Below, one piece after another: positions 1-4,873 of a DNA stretch of 7,175 bases. This stretch comes from a candidate division FCPU426 bacterium (GTDB taxonomy: Bacteria > Oederibacteriota > PGYV01 > Palsa-1178), in assembly GCA_003167475.1 (NCBI GenBank), contig PMTB01000116.1, positions 24,808 to 31,982 on the forward strand, given 5' to 3'. Both the position numbers and the translations under genes were made by a program. The stretch's first letter is position 1. Every line of letters begins with the position of its first letter. The notes under the pieces are model-generated. The model was not told the DNA's origin and did no database searches. It saw nothing but the letters and a program-made list of their open reading frames with translations.

Positions 1-39
1 ACCCCAAGCGAGTGCGCTAGCCAACTGCGCTACACCCCG
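1..39 (-). tRNA. tRNA-Pro (anticodon GGG), 5' half, cut by window edge
   Basis: Read on the minus strand from 39 to 1, the sequence fits a tRNA 5' half. It has a 7-nt acceptor strand CGGGGTG starting with C1 (typical of bacterial tRNA-Pro), T8 A9, a D-arm with stem GCGC/GCGC and an AGTTGG loop, then the 5' anticodon stem CTCGC and loop TTGGGGT. Loop positions 34-36 read GGG, which decodes CCC proline codons. The 3' half lies outside the window, so folding of the anticodon 3' stem and T-arm cannot be checked. It lies downstream of a second tRNA-Pro on the same strand and may share its transcript. Confidence 0.85.
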
Positions 40-69
40 ACTGTACGACAAAGTATGTAAAACAAGCAA

Positions 70-182
70 ACGGGTGATGTAATCCAAGCACAGGGTATAT
101 ACTCCTCAACCGTCTACTGTCTATTCTCATCGCTTTAAATCCGACTGCCCGCGGCGGAACGCATCGTGCGGACAAGTCCCTA
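70..182. repeat. Mosaic intergenic repeat, copy A
   Basis: This stretch between the two tRNA genes shares several blocks, in the same order, with 421-545. The blocks are a GGTGATGTAA/GGATGATGTAA word (73-82), an identical 17-bp CCTCAACCGTCTACTGT (104-120), a CGC-TTTAA word (131-138), an identical 15-bp CGCGGCGGAACGCAT (150-164), and TCCCTAC at the end. The sequences between the blocks differ. CGCA-TCG-TGCG (160-170) can form a small hairpin. No coding frame is supported. It looks like non-coding repeat material spread or duplicated together with the tRNA spacer. Confidence 0.6.
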
Positions 183-198
183 CAATACCAACCTGCTT

Positions 199-225
199 AC
201 CATTTTTCGCCGTGCGAAAAATGGT
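199..225 (-). repeat. 12-bp perfect hairpin overlapping the tRNA CCA end
   Basis: The arms ACCATTTTTCGC (199-210) and GCGAAAAATGGT (214-225) are exact reverse complements around a 3-nt loop. On the minus strand the first arm begins with the discriminator A73 and CCA of tRNA-Pro(CGG), so the trailer could pair with the tRNA 3' end. There is no U-run after the hairpin, so a standard intrinsic terminator is not supported. It could be a 3'-processing or stability element, or a small inserted repeat. Confidence 0.6.
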
Positions 226-297
226 CGGGGCGACTGGATTCGAACCAGCGGCCTCTTGGTCCCGAACCAAGCGCGCTACCAACTGCGCTACGCCCCG
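222..297 (-). tRNA. tRNA-Pro (anticodon CGG), complete, CCA encoded
   Basis: The 76 nt on the minus strand fold as a full cloverleaf. The acceptor arms CGGGGCG and CGCCCCG pair over all 7 positions. The D-stem is GCGC/GCGC with loop AGTTGGTA, and the anticodon stem is CTTGG/CCAAG around TTCGGGA, with CGG at positions 34-36. The variable region is 5 nt. The T-stem is GCTGG/CCAGT (one G-T pair) around TTCGAAT, followed by discriminator A and an encoded CCA. C1-G72 fits bacterial tRNA-Pro. The anticodon reads CCG codons. Its 5' neighbour on the strand is the repeat-rich spacer after merR. Confidence 0.96.
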
Positions 298-333
298 CAT
301 CATTATTATACTATCATTCTAAGCGGGGTGTGT

Positions 334-379
334 CCGTATAATCTTATAATACCTCAAAACCTTAATTCCGATTATACGG
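334..379. repeat. REP/MITE-like inverted repeat next to GGGGTGTGTCC
   Basis: CCGTATAATC (334-343) and GATTATACGG (370-379) are perfect 10-bp inverted arms separated by 26 bp. The left arm is preceded by GCGGGGTGTGT (323-333). A GGGGTGTGTCC-type word beside an imperfect palindrome is, from memory, a common feature of REP sequences linked to Y1 (RAYT) transposases in many bacterial phyla. No transposase is present here, so it would be a non-autonomous copy. The right arm also contains the -10 box of a candidate tRNA promoter. Confidence 0.4.
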
Positions 380-398
380 GCTACGCCCAACCCAGCAA
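371..398 (-). promoter_or_regulatory. Candidate sigma70 promoter for tRNA-Pro
   Basis: On the minus strand, TTGCTG (398-393) is followed after 16 nt by a perfect TATAAT (376-371), giving a start near 364 and a leader of about 65 nt before the tRNA. The spacer holds a GGGC-GTA-GCCC inverted repeat. A second perfect TATAAT lies at 310-305, only 7 nt before the mature tRNA 5' end, but it lacks a good -35 box. Either could serve, and the choice is not settled by sequence. Confidence 0.45.
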
Positions 399-420
399 CG
401 TTGCAACGATATCTATCCTG

Positions 421-545
421 ACGGATGATGTAAAAAAGATAAGCGCTTACGCGCCTCAACCGTCTACTGTTCAACTGCTCAACTGTTCGCCTTTAAGACT
501 TTCCGCCTTATAAACCGCGGCGGAACGCATATATGCGTTCCCTAC
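421..545. repeat. Mosaic intergenic repeat, copy B
   Basis: This is the partner of 70-182. It carries the identical 17-bp block CCTCAACCGTCTACTGT at 454-470 and the identical 15-bp block CGCGGCGGAACGCAT at 516-530. Between them are short TCAACTG-type iterations (TCAACTG, CTCAACTG at 471-484) that copy A lacks. The corresponding blocks are offset by about 350 bp, consistent with ancestral duplication of a tRNA-Pro plus its upstream spacer or with independent insertion of one repeat family. Confidence 0.6.
522..541. repeat. 20-bp perfect palindrome
   Basis: GGAACGCATATATGCGTTCC is its own reverse complement. It lies at the right end of repeat copy B. In copy A the same position is degenerate: it starts GGAACGCAT but continues CGTGCGGACAAG. 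As RNA it would fold into a hairpin of about 8 bp with a 4-nt loop. As DNA it could bind a dimeric protein. Confidence 0.7.
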
Positions 546-550
546 GCAAA

Positions 551-581
551 TCCCGCGTTCAGACAGCGCGGGAGCGCTGTC
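551..581 (-). repeat. Two overlapping, mutually exclusive hairpins
   Basis: TCCCGCG (551-557) pairs with CGCGGGA (567-573), and GACAGCGC (562-569) pairs with GCGCTGTC (574-581, loop of 4). The two stems share 567-569, and the first stem's right arm covers the second's loop, so only one can form at a time. They lie just downstream of the leftward promoter at 632-660. The arrangement resembles a small conformational switch, but it may simply be repeat-derived. Confidence 0.5.
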
Positions 582-631
582 CCTGCAAAACAACAGCCGC
601 TGTTCAAAGAACTCGCCTTTCAAGAACCTAA

Positions 632-660
632 ATTTTACCACTATTATAAAGCGGTTTCAA
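632..660 (-). promoter_or_regulatory. Strong sigma70-type promoter reading toward the tRNA-Pro genes
   Basis: On the minus strand, TTGAAA (660-655) and TAAAAT (637-632) are separated by exactly 17 nt, each matching consensus at 5 of 6 positions. A TATAAT also occurs within the spacer. The predicted start near 625 lies about 55 nt beyond the merR stop. The only genes ahead are the tRNA-Pro genes, so it may drive a long tRNA precursor or a small RNA from the structured spacer. Confidence 0.5.
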
Positions 661-680
661 TCAAAAGTTTTGTTTTTGTT

Positions 681-1037
681 CTAGTTCTCCAGCATGTGTA
701 GCGCCTCAATTATCTCCTGCCTTATGTCTTTGAGCCTGTCCATGGTAAGCTTTTCCTCTATCCCGAAAAGCTCCATCTGCTGACCGTCGATCTCCGCTAT
801 GAGTTCCTTGAGTTTCTTCTGCGCGCCGCTTATTTTGAACTCCTCGTCATAAAGGAGCTTTTTTATCATAAATATGATGTCAATGTCCGTCTTTGTGTAT
901 TTCCTCTGGCCCACCCTGTTCTTTATAGGCTGCAATTCCTCAAAGTTCTGTTCCCAGAACCTTATGACAGACTCCCTCACGCCGGTCAACTGCGCGACCT
1001 CGCGTATCGGGTAATACTTTTTCTCTTTTACATCCAT
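681..1037 (-). CDS. MerR-family transcriptional regulator (small, no metal-binding cysteines)
   Basis: The 118-residue protein is a likely DNA-binding dimer. A winged helix-turn-helix occupies residues 9-31, with the typical IREVAQLTGV recognition region and RFWEQNF. The wing residues GQRKYTKTDID at 43-53 carry the R-x-Y signature of the family. Residues 54-81 continue the DNA-binding domain (IKKLLYDEEFKISGAQKKL), and the rest is a short charged helix suited to dimerisation. It has no cysteine and no separate effector domain, so a metal or redox sensor is unlikely; its signal is unknown. The start is ATG after GCGGGG, a weak ribosome site. It follows der-plsY-gpsA on the same strand but is separated by 119 bp that contain a terminator-like hairpin, so it may be transcribed separately. 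A small MerR protein just before a tRNA-Pro gene is, from memory, also seen in deltaproteobacteria. Confidence 0.88.
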   Translation of the reverse strand: MDVKEKKYYPIREVAQLTGVRESVIRFWEQNFEELQPIKNRVGQRKYTKTDIDIIFMIKKLLYDEEFKISGAQKKLKELIAEIDGQQMELFGIEEKLTMDRLKDIRQEIIEALHMLEN

Positions 1038-1050
1038 ATCAACCCCGCTT

Positions 1051-1081
1051 AAAAACCCGTCCTTTAGACAAGGACTTTGGG
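1051..1081 (-). terminator. Terminator-like hairpin between gpsA and merR
   Basis: On the minus strand CCC-AAA-GTCCTT, loop GTCTA, AAGGAC-GGG is followed directly by TTTTT. The stem has 9 pairs with a 3-nt bulge (arms at 1081-1070 and 1064-1056). It would end the der-plsY-gpsA transcript. If the weak promoter at 1092-1120 is real, it lies in the merR leader and could act as an attenuator. Confidence 0.5.
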
Positions 1082-1091
1082 CCGTTTTTTA

Positions 1092-1120
1092 TATATCCAA
1101 CACACTTTAGTTAATTTCAA
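1092..1120 (-). promoter_or_regulatory. Weak candidate promoter for merR
   Basis: TTGAAA (1120-1115) and GATATA (1097-1092) are 17 nt apart on the minus strand, within an AT-rich TATATAAAAAA stretch. The -35 box is good and the -10 box poor. The -35 box overlaps an arm of the 14-bp inverted repeat at 1113-1154. Confidence 0.28.
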
Positions 1121-1154
1121 ATCGCAATCAAGACCTCTAATGCGATTTGAAATT
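1113..1154 (-). repeat. 14-bp perfect inverted repeat just after the gpsA stop
   Basis: AATTTCAAATCGCA (1113-1126) and TGCGATTTGAAATT (1141-1154) are exact reverse complements with a 14-nt loop. The arm nearest gpsA begins 3 nt after its stop codon. No U-run follows, so it fits an mRNA 3'-end stabiliser, a protein-binding operator or an inserted repeat better than an intrinsic terminator. Confidence 0.65.
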
Positions 1155-1156
1155 GT

Positions 1157-2158
1157 CTAAATGAGGAACTCTTTTTCGGATTTAGCCGGCCTTTTCATGA
1201 GATCCCTGACAGAATCATAGGGTGATTTTCCCTCGTACAATGCCTGATAAACCTCGCTGCATATGGGCATATCCACTTTATATTTTTTCGCCAGTTTATG
1301 AACGGACAGCGTTGTCTTCACACCTTCAGCCACCATTTCCATGCCGGAAAGTATATCTTCGATCTTCTTCCCCTGCCCCAACTGCTCGCCTACCGACCTG
1401 TTCCTTGAGTGCCTGCTGTCACAGGTAACTATAAGGTCGCCTATGCCCGATAGGCCGAAGAACGTATCCTCTTCCCCGCCCATAGCCACGCCAAGCCGCT
1501 TCATTTCCGCAAGGCCCCTGGTTATGAGCGCTGCCTTGGTGTTATCCCCGGTCTTTAACCCGTCCAGGGTTCCCGCGGCTATGGCTATGACATTTTTTAT
1601 ACAGCCGCCGAGTTCCACTCCCGTCACATCGGTCCTGCTGTATGTCCTGAAATAGTTTGTGAAGAACATCGACTGTATCGTCTCCGCAAGCTTTGTATCC
1701 TTGGAAGCGACAACGACCGTCGTGGGCACCTTGCGCCCGACTTCCTCGGCATGCGACGGACCCGACAGGACGGCTGTCTTCACTTTCCCAAGCACGTCTT
1801 TGATAACCTTCGTCGGGGTCATAAGCGTTTCCTGCTCTATGCCCTTTATGACGCTTATATATATCCTGCCCTTAAAATCAAGTTTTTTTATGTTCAGCAG
1901 CATGGACCTCAATATGTGCGAAGGTATGGCGAGCACGATAAAATCGGAAGATTCAAGCGCTTCTTTTAAGTCCGAGGTTATGCGGATGGTCTTCGGGATC
2001 TTTACGCCCTTAAGGAACTTGATGTTTTCCCTTTTGGCATTTAAGACCTTCGCGTAGTCGTCAAAAAACTCCCATAGGATGACTTCATTATTGCGCTCGC
2101 TCAAAAGTACAGCCAGCGCCGTTCCCCATCCGCCCGCTCCGAGAACGGAAACTTTCAT
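1157..2158 (-). CDS. gpsA: Glycerol-3-phosphate dehydrogenase [NAD(P)+]
   Basis: The cytoplasmic enzyme reduces dihydroxyacetone phosphate to sn-glycerol 3-phosphate with NAD(P)H, supplying the backbone of phospholipids. The 333 residues match the usual family length. The N-terminal Rossmann fold starts at residue 2 with the dinucleotide loop GAGGWG (7-12). SDFIVLAIPS (71-80), SVIKGIE (102-108) and SGPSHAEEV (132-140) are family blocks. The C-terminal helical domain has ELGGCIKNV with catalytic Lys188, then GLSGIGDLIVTC (235-246) and SRNR (251-254), which contact the substrate, and AEG at 278-280. The ATG overlaps the plsY stop as ATGA, with AGAGGA as ribosome site, so translation is probably coupled to plsY. 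The product of this gene is the acceptor substrate of PlsY. A 14-bp inverted repeat and a terminator-like hairpin follow. No odd residues were seen. Confidence 0.97.
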   Translation of the reverse strand: MKVSVLGAGGWGTALAVLLSERNNEVILWEFFDDYAKVLNAKRENIKFLKGVKIPKTIRITSDLKEALESSDFIVLAIPSHILRSMLLNIKKLDFKGRIYISVIKGIEQETLMTPTKVIKDVLGKVKTAVLSGPSHAEEVGRKVPTTVVVASKDTKLAETIQSMFFTNYFRTYSRTDVTGVELGGCIKNVIAIAAGTLDGLKTGDNTKAALITRGLAEMKRLGVAMGGEEDTFFGLSGIGDLIVTCDSRHSRNRSVGEQLGQGKKIEDILSGMEMVAEGVKTTLSVHKLAKKYKVDMPICSEVYQALYEGKSPYDSVRDLMKRPAKSEKEFLI

Positions 2159-2793
2159 TTCTTTTCCTCTTTTCCGGGCGCCGCCTTGAACTCAAGCCTG
2201 CTTTCCGTGCCTTCGATGAGCCTTTTGATATTGGCTTTATGCTTGTAGATTATAAATACCGCCAACGACGCCGCCAGAAGCAGGACAAGATTATAAAAAC
2301 CGCCTTCACCGTAAATAAATATGAATATAGGCAGAAGGAACGAGCATAGTATGGAACCCAGGGATATATACCTGAAAAAATAAAAAGTTATCGAGAAAAC
2401 CACAAGGTCCGTCACAACCGACAAAGGCGCCAGCGCCAGGAAAACCCCCAGCGAGGTCGCAATGCCTTTGCCTCCCTTGAAATTAAGGAATATGGTAAAC
2501 GTGTGGCCAAGAACGGCCGACGCGGCCGCTATCATGACCACGCCCGGATATTTAGCGCCAAAGACGGCATTTATGGCCACTACGGATATATAACCTTTAA
2601 GGGCGTCAAAAAAAAGCACCCATAGAAAACCCTTCATCCCGAGTACGCGCTGGACATTTGTCGCGCCTATATTGCCGCTGCCAACGGTCCTGACGTCAAT
2701 GCCCTTGGTGTATTTGACAAGCAGATAACCCGAAGGTATGGATCCCAATAAGTACGGCACAATAAGCGCTGCCAATATCGCGATAAAGATCAT
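2155..2793 (-). CDS. plsY: Acyl-phosphate:glycerol-3-phosphate acyltransferase PlsY
   Basis: This inner-membrane enzyme transfers an acyl group from acyl-phosphate to position 1 of glycerol 3-phosphate, giving lysophosphatidic acid. Acyl-phosphate is made by PlsX, which is not in this window. The 212 residues are almost entirely hydrophobic, with about five membrane segments (near 2-24, 54-78, 84-104, 112-140 and 147-183). The conserved cytosolic loops are visible: GSIPSGYL (17-24) and VGSGNIGATNV (37-47), GHTF (96-99) with FKGGKG (105-110), and HKANIKRLIEGTE (185-197). The tail is charged and lysine-rich. The start is ATG with a strong AGGAGG (2809-2804) 10 nt upstream. It lies 26 bp after der and overlaps gpsA by 4 bp, so the three form one transcription unit. 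Confidence 0.97.
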   Translation of the reverse strand: MIFIAILAALIVPYLLGSIPSGYLLVKYTKGIDVRTVGSGNIGATNVQRVLGMKGFLWVLFFDALKGYISVVAINAVFGAKYPGVVMIAAASAVLGHTFTIFLNFKGGKGIATSLGVFLALAPLSVVTDLVVFSITFYFFRYISLGSILCSFLLPIFIFIYGEGGFYNLVLLLAASLAVFIIYKHKANIKRLIEGTESRLEFKAAPGKEEKK

Positions 2794-2819
2794 ATTGTCT
2801 TTGCCTCCTAAAGAACTTT

Positions 2820-4157
2820 TTATTTGTCTTCCTGTTTTGTCTTGGTCTTTATCTTAAGCCTGATGGGCGCGCCTTCGAACCCAAACGTCGCCCTTAAGGA
2901 GTTTTCCAGGTACCTCGTATATGAAACGTCAAGTTTCTCTTTTTTATTCACAAAAACCGCGAATGTGGGCGGTGCTGTTTCTACCTGGGATAAATAATAG
3001 ACTTTTACGTCCCCCTTTTTGGAAAAGGGGGCCTTTTCATGCACGGCCTGCTGGAACATCTTATTTAAAAGACCTGTTTTTACCCTGAAATTATACTGAT
3101 TTTCAACATAAAATACAACCTCAATTAATTTTTCAAGGCCTTTTTTTTCCTTGGCGGATATAAAAACAAGCGGGGCATAAGAGGCGAATTTCATCTCTTC
3201 GCGGATATATTCCGTGAACTGTGTCCTCATGCTTTCCCTTTTCTCATATGGTATCAGGTCCCACTTGTTGGCCGCGATCAGGACGGCCTTAAAGTTTGCC
3301 GCCGCGTAGCCGAGTATTTTCTTGTCCATTTCCGTGACTCCCATGGTGCAGTCAAGCACAAGTATGACCATATCCCCGCGCTTTATGTTCATGAAGGCCC
3401 TGCCTATGGAATAAGCCTCGACTTTTTTCTTTATGTTTTTCCTCTTCTTGACCCCGGCGGTATCGATAAGCAGGAGCTTTTTTCCCTCTATTTCCACCAG
3501 CGTGTCTATGGAGTCCCTGGTGGTACCGGGTATGTCCGTCACTATGGAGCGCTCTTCTTTTACCAGGGCGTTAAAAAGCGACGACTTGCCTACGTTTTCC
3601 CTGCCCAGAATGGCTACCTTTGTTATCTTTTCCTCTTCGGCTTTGTCTTTCGGGGAGGGTATCTGCTCCGTTATAAAATCAAGCAGGTCGTCGAGCCCGT
3701 ATGAATGCGCCGCCGAGGTGGGAAACACATGGTCCACTCCGAGGTTATAAAACTCGTACACAAGGTTCGCCTTTTCATGCGTGTCCACTTTATTGGCGAC
3801 AACGGCAAAATTTGACGAGTTGCTCCTGACAAACTCAAAAACCTCGCGGTCTTCGGGCACTATTCCCATGGTGGCGTCGACCACAAAAAGCACCAGGTCG
3901 ACGTCCTTTATTACGTCCTTTACTATTTTAAGTACCTCTTTTTTTATCAGGTCCGCGTCGTTAAAAAGCAGCCCGCCGGTGTCGATCACGGTGAAGGTTT
4001 TTCCCATCCATTCGGCTTCCCCGTATATCTTATCCCGGGTGACCCCCGGAAAATCATCAACGATTGACTTTTGCCTGTTTATCAATTTATTGAAAATGGA
4101 CGATTTGCCCACATTCTCCCTGCCTGCAATCAGTACCGTAAAATTTGTTTTCATCAT
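2820..4157 (-). CDS. der: Ribosome biogenesis GTPase Der (EngA)
   Basis: Der is an essential GTPase acting late in 50S subunit assembly. The 445 residues show the diagnostic double G domain. Domain 1 has P-loop GRENVGKSS (12-20), PGVTRD (37-42), DTGG (59-62), NKVD (122-125) and SAA (148-150). Domain 2 has P-loop GRENVGKSS (185-193), PGTTRD (210-215), DTAG (232-235), NKWD (297-300) and SAK (334-336). A KH-like C-terminal domain (about 350-436) follows, with a basic tail KIKTKTKQ. Both P-loops are identical. Two ATG codons lie side by side (4157 and 4154). AAAGG lies 2 nt before the first and 5 nt before the second, so the second may be the true start. It is first in the der-plsY-gpsA unit, with its own promoter upstream. 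Confidence 0.97.
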   Translation of the reverse strand: MMKTNFTVLIAGRENVGKSSIFNKLINRQKSIVDDFPGVTRDKIYGEAEWMGKTFTVIDTGGLLFNDADLIKKEVLKIVKDVIKDVDLVLFVVDATMGIVPEDREVFEFVRSNSSNFAVVANKVDTHEKANLVYEFYNLGVDHVFPTSAAHSYGLDDLLDFITEQIPSPKDKAEEEKITKVAILGRENVGKSSLFNALVKEERSIVTDIPGTTRDSIDTLVEIEGKKLLLIDTAGVKKRKNIKKKVEAYSIGRAFMNIKRGDMVILVLDCTMGVTEMDKKILGYAAANFKAVLIAANKWDLIPYEKRESMRTQFTEYIREEMKFASYAPLVFISAKEKKGLEKLIEVVFYVENQYNFRVKTGLLNKMFQQAVHEKAPFSKKGDVKVYYLSQVETAPPTFAVFVNKKEKLDVSYTRYLENSLRATFGFEGAPIRLKIKTKTKQEDK

Positions 4158-4209
4158 GACCTTTCATACACAAAAATTAAAAAAATACGCCCATGGCGCT
4201 ATGTTAAGC

Positions 4210-4237
4210 ATTATATTGCATAAAGGATATAAAGCAA
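4210..4237 (-). promoter_or_regulatory. Promoter for der-plsY-gpsA
   Basis: On the minus strand TTGCTT (4237-4232) is followed after 16 nt by a perfect TATAAT (4215-4210). Transcription would start near 4203, leaving a leader of about 45 nt before der. The surrounding 4160-4260 is AT-rich and non-coding, as expected for a promoter. Confidence 0.6.
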
Positions 4238-4306
4238 CAAAAAAACGGGGTATTTTAACGGGGAAGTCCGGTAATAACGGCATTGTAGACAAACCTTTTG
4301 ACGGCT

Positions 4307-4326
4307 AAAAAATACACTCTGTATTT
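4307..4326 (-). terminator. Weak AT-rich terminator candidate after the PilZ gene
   Basis: On the minus strand AAATACA (4326-4320), loop GAG and TGTATTT (4316-4310) form a 7-bp stem followed by further T residues to 4307. The 5' arm includes the last two bases of the stop codon. The stem has few G-C pairs, so termination would be inefficient and could allow read-through toward der. Confidence 0.35.
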
Positions 4327-4675
4327 AGTTGAGCGAGCTTAAATAACCTGTCAATGTCTCCGCATCGTTGTGGGAAAGCGAGATAAAGCTGATCCCGGCT
4401 ATATAACTGCCGCCTTCTATCTTGCACCATTCGACTTCGCCGAATGTATTTATCTTTTTCCGTTCGCCAAAACTCACGTCAAGCCTCATGACATCGCCTT
4501 CATGGACGATATTGTCCACGGCAAGGCAGACGCCCCTTTTGGATATATCCACTGTCATTGTCTTTTTATAGTGAAATGAAAGCAGGTCAAGTTCTTCGCC
4601 GAAAAGCTTATATTCCGCCGGAAGTTCGCTCTTTAGCCTCTTGTCAATGCGCCGCTCTGCGTACATGTCATTCAT
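4325..4675 (-). CDS. Single-domain PilZ protein, probable c-di-GMP receptor
   Basis: The 116-residue cytoplasmic protein is one PilZ domain with almost no additions. The c-di-GMP-binding residues are present: R9-IDK-R13 (RxxxR) near the N-terminus and D43-I-S-K-R-G48 (the D/NxSxxG motif) at the start of the barrel. Later strands include VMRLDVSFG (62-70), GEVEWCKIEG (79-88) and YIAGISFISL (91-100), the usual PilZ pattern. PilZ proteins pass the c-di-GMP signal to motility, pilus or exopolysaccharide machinery. Its place directly after a Tad-type secretion ATPase suggests, but does not prove, control of that machine. It has its own promoter and a strong GGGAGG ribosome site 10 nt before the ATG. 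Its direct target is unknown. Confidence 0.88.
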   Translation of the reverse strand: MNDMYAERRIDKRLKSELPAEYKLFGEELDLLSFHYKKTMTVDISKRGVCLAVDNIVHEGDVMRLDVSFGERKKINTFGEVEWCKIEGGSYIAGISFISLSHNDAETLTGYLSSLN

Positions 4676-4714
4676 GACTTTAGTACCTCCCAGGAAGTGG
4701 TGGTTACGTTATCA

Positions 4715-4743
4715 ATGTTAAACGTTTTAACTCTAAAAGTCAA
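4715..4743 (-). promoter_or_regulatory. Sigma70-type promoter for the PilZ gene
   Basis: On the minus strand TTGACT (4743-4738) and TAACAT (4720-4715) are separated by 17 nt. The -35 box matches consensus at 5 of 6 positions and the -10 box at 4 of 6. Start is expected near 4708, giving a leader of about 33 nt that holds the GGGAGG ribosome site. A GTTTAAC word overlaps the -10 box. Confidence 0.65.
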
Positions 4744-4804
4744 GTTTTTAATCGTTTTATTAATAAATATTGGTTAAACGGTTAACTTGGTTTTCACGTT
4801 AAAC
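4717..4804 (-). repeat. Three GTTTAAC words around the PilZ promoter
   Basis: The heptamer GTTTAAC (minus strand) occurs at 4717-4723, 4773-4779 and 4798-4804. A palindromic GTTAAC lies at 4781-4786 and a related GTTTTAAC on the plus strand at 4724-4731. One copy overlaps the -10 box and two lie upstream of the -35 box. They could be binding sites of a regulator, though the spacer is AT-rich and such words can arise by chance. Confidence 0.35.
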
Positions 4805-4858
4805 TGCCGTGAATGTCACTGATACTATCGGAGACCGACTTAAATCCGTGTAATTCTT

Positions 4859-4870
4859 TATCAATTGATA
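4859..4870. repeat. 12-bp palindrome after the secretion ATPase stop
   Basis: TATCAATTGATA is a perfect palindrome 3 bp downstream of the stop of the ATPase gene on the minus strand. It is followed by AAAG rather than T residues, so it is not a recognisable intrinsic terminator. No other terminator is seen in 4744-4858, so read-through into the PilZ gene is possible. Confidence 0.4.
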
Positions 4871-4873
4871 TCT

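Larger units (their letters stand above)
298..680. other. Gene-free, repeat-rich spacer between tRNA-Pro and merR
   Basis: This 383-bp stretch has no convincing protein gene on either strand. From left to right it holds a TATAAT-like box (305-310, minus), a REP/MITE-like inverted repeat (334-379), a candidate tRNA promoter (371-398), a GCAACGTTGC palindrome (395-404), mosaic repeat copy B (421-545), two competing hairpins (551-581), a short AACAGC/GCTGTT inverted repeat (592-604), and a strong promoter reading leftward (632-660). An open frame on the plus strand through 166-513 exists only because it crosses the antisense of the tRNA. Confidence 0.7.

Noticed and set aside
199..225. Intrinsic terminator for the tRNA
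   Set aside because: The hairpin is perfect but is followed on the minus strand by AAGCAGG rather than a U-run.
1..300. Prophage or integrative element attachment site at tRNA-Pro
   Set aside because: No integrase gene and no direct repeat of the tRNA 3' end is visible; the only copy is inverted.
166..513. 115-codon open frame on the plus strand containing RGDWIRTSGLLVPNQARYQLRYAP
   Set aside because: That peptide is the antisense translation of tRNA-Pro(CGG), a common false gene call. The rest runs through non-coding repeats.
70..545. CRISPR array from the repeated blocks
   Set aside because: There are only two copies, about 350 bp apart, with diverged internal sequence. There are no regular spacers and no cas genes.
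1222..2057. Several plus-strand open frames antisense to gpsA
   Set aside because: They overlap a clearly conserved gene on the other strand and show no recognisable domain.
3433..4308. Plus-strand open frames antisense to der, serine/threonine-rich
   Set aside because: The composition is that expected from the antisense of a lysine/valine-rich GTPase. There is no ribosome site or domain, and der is unmistakable.
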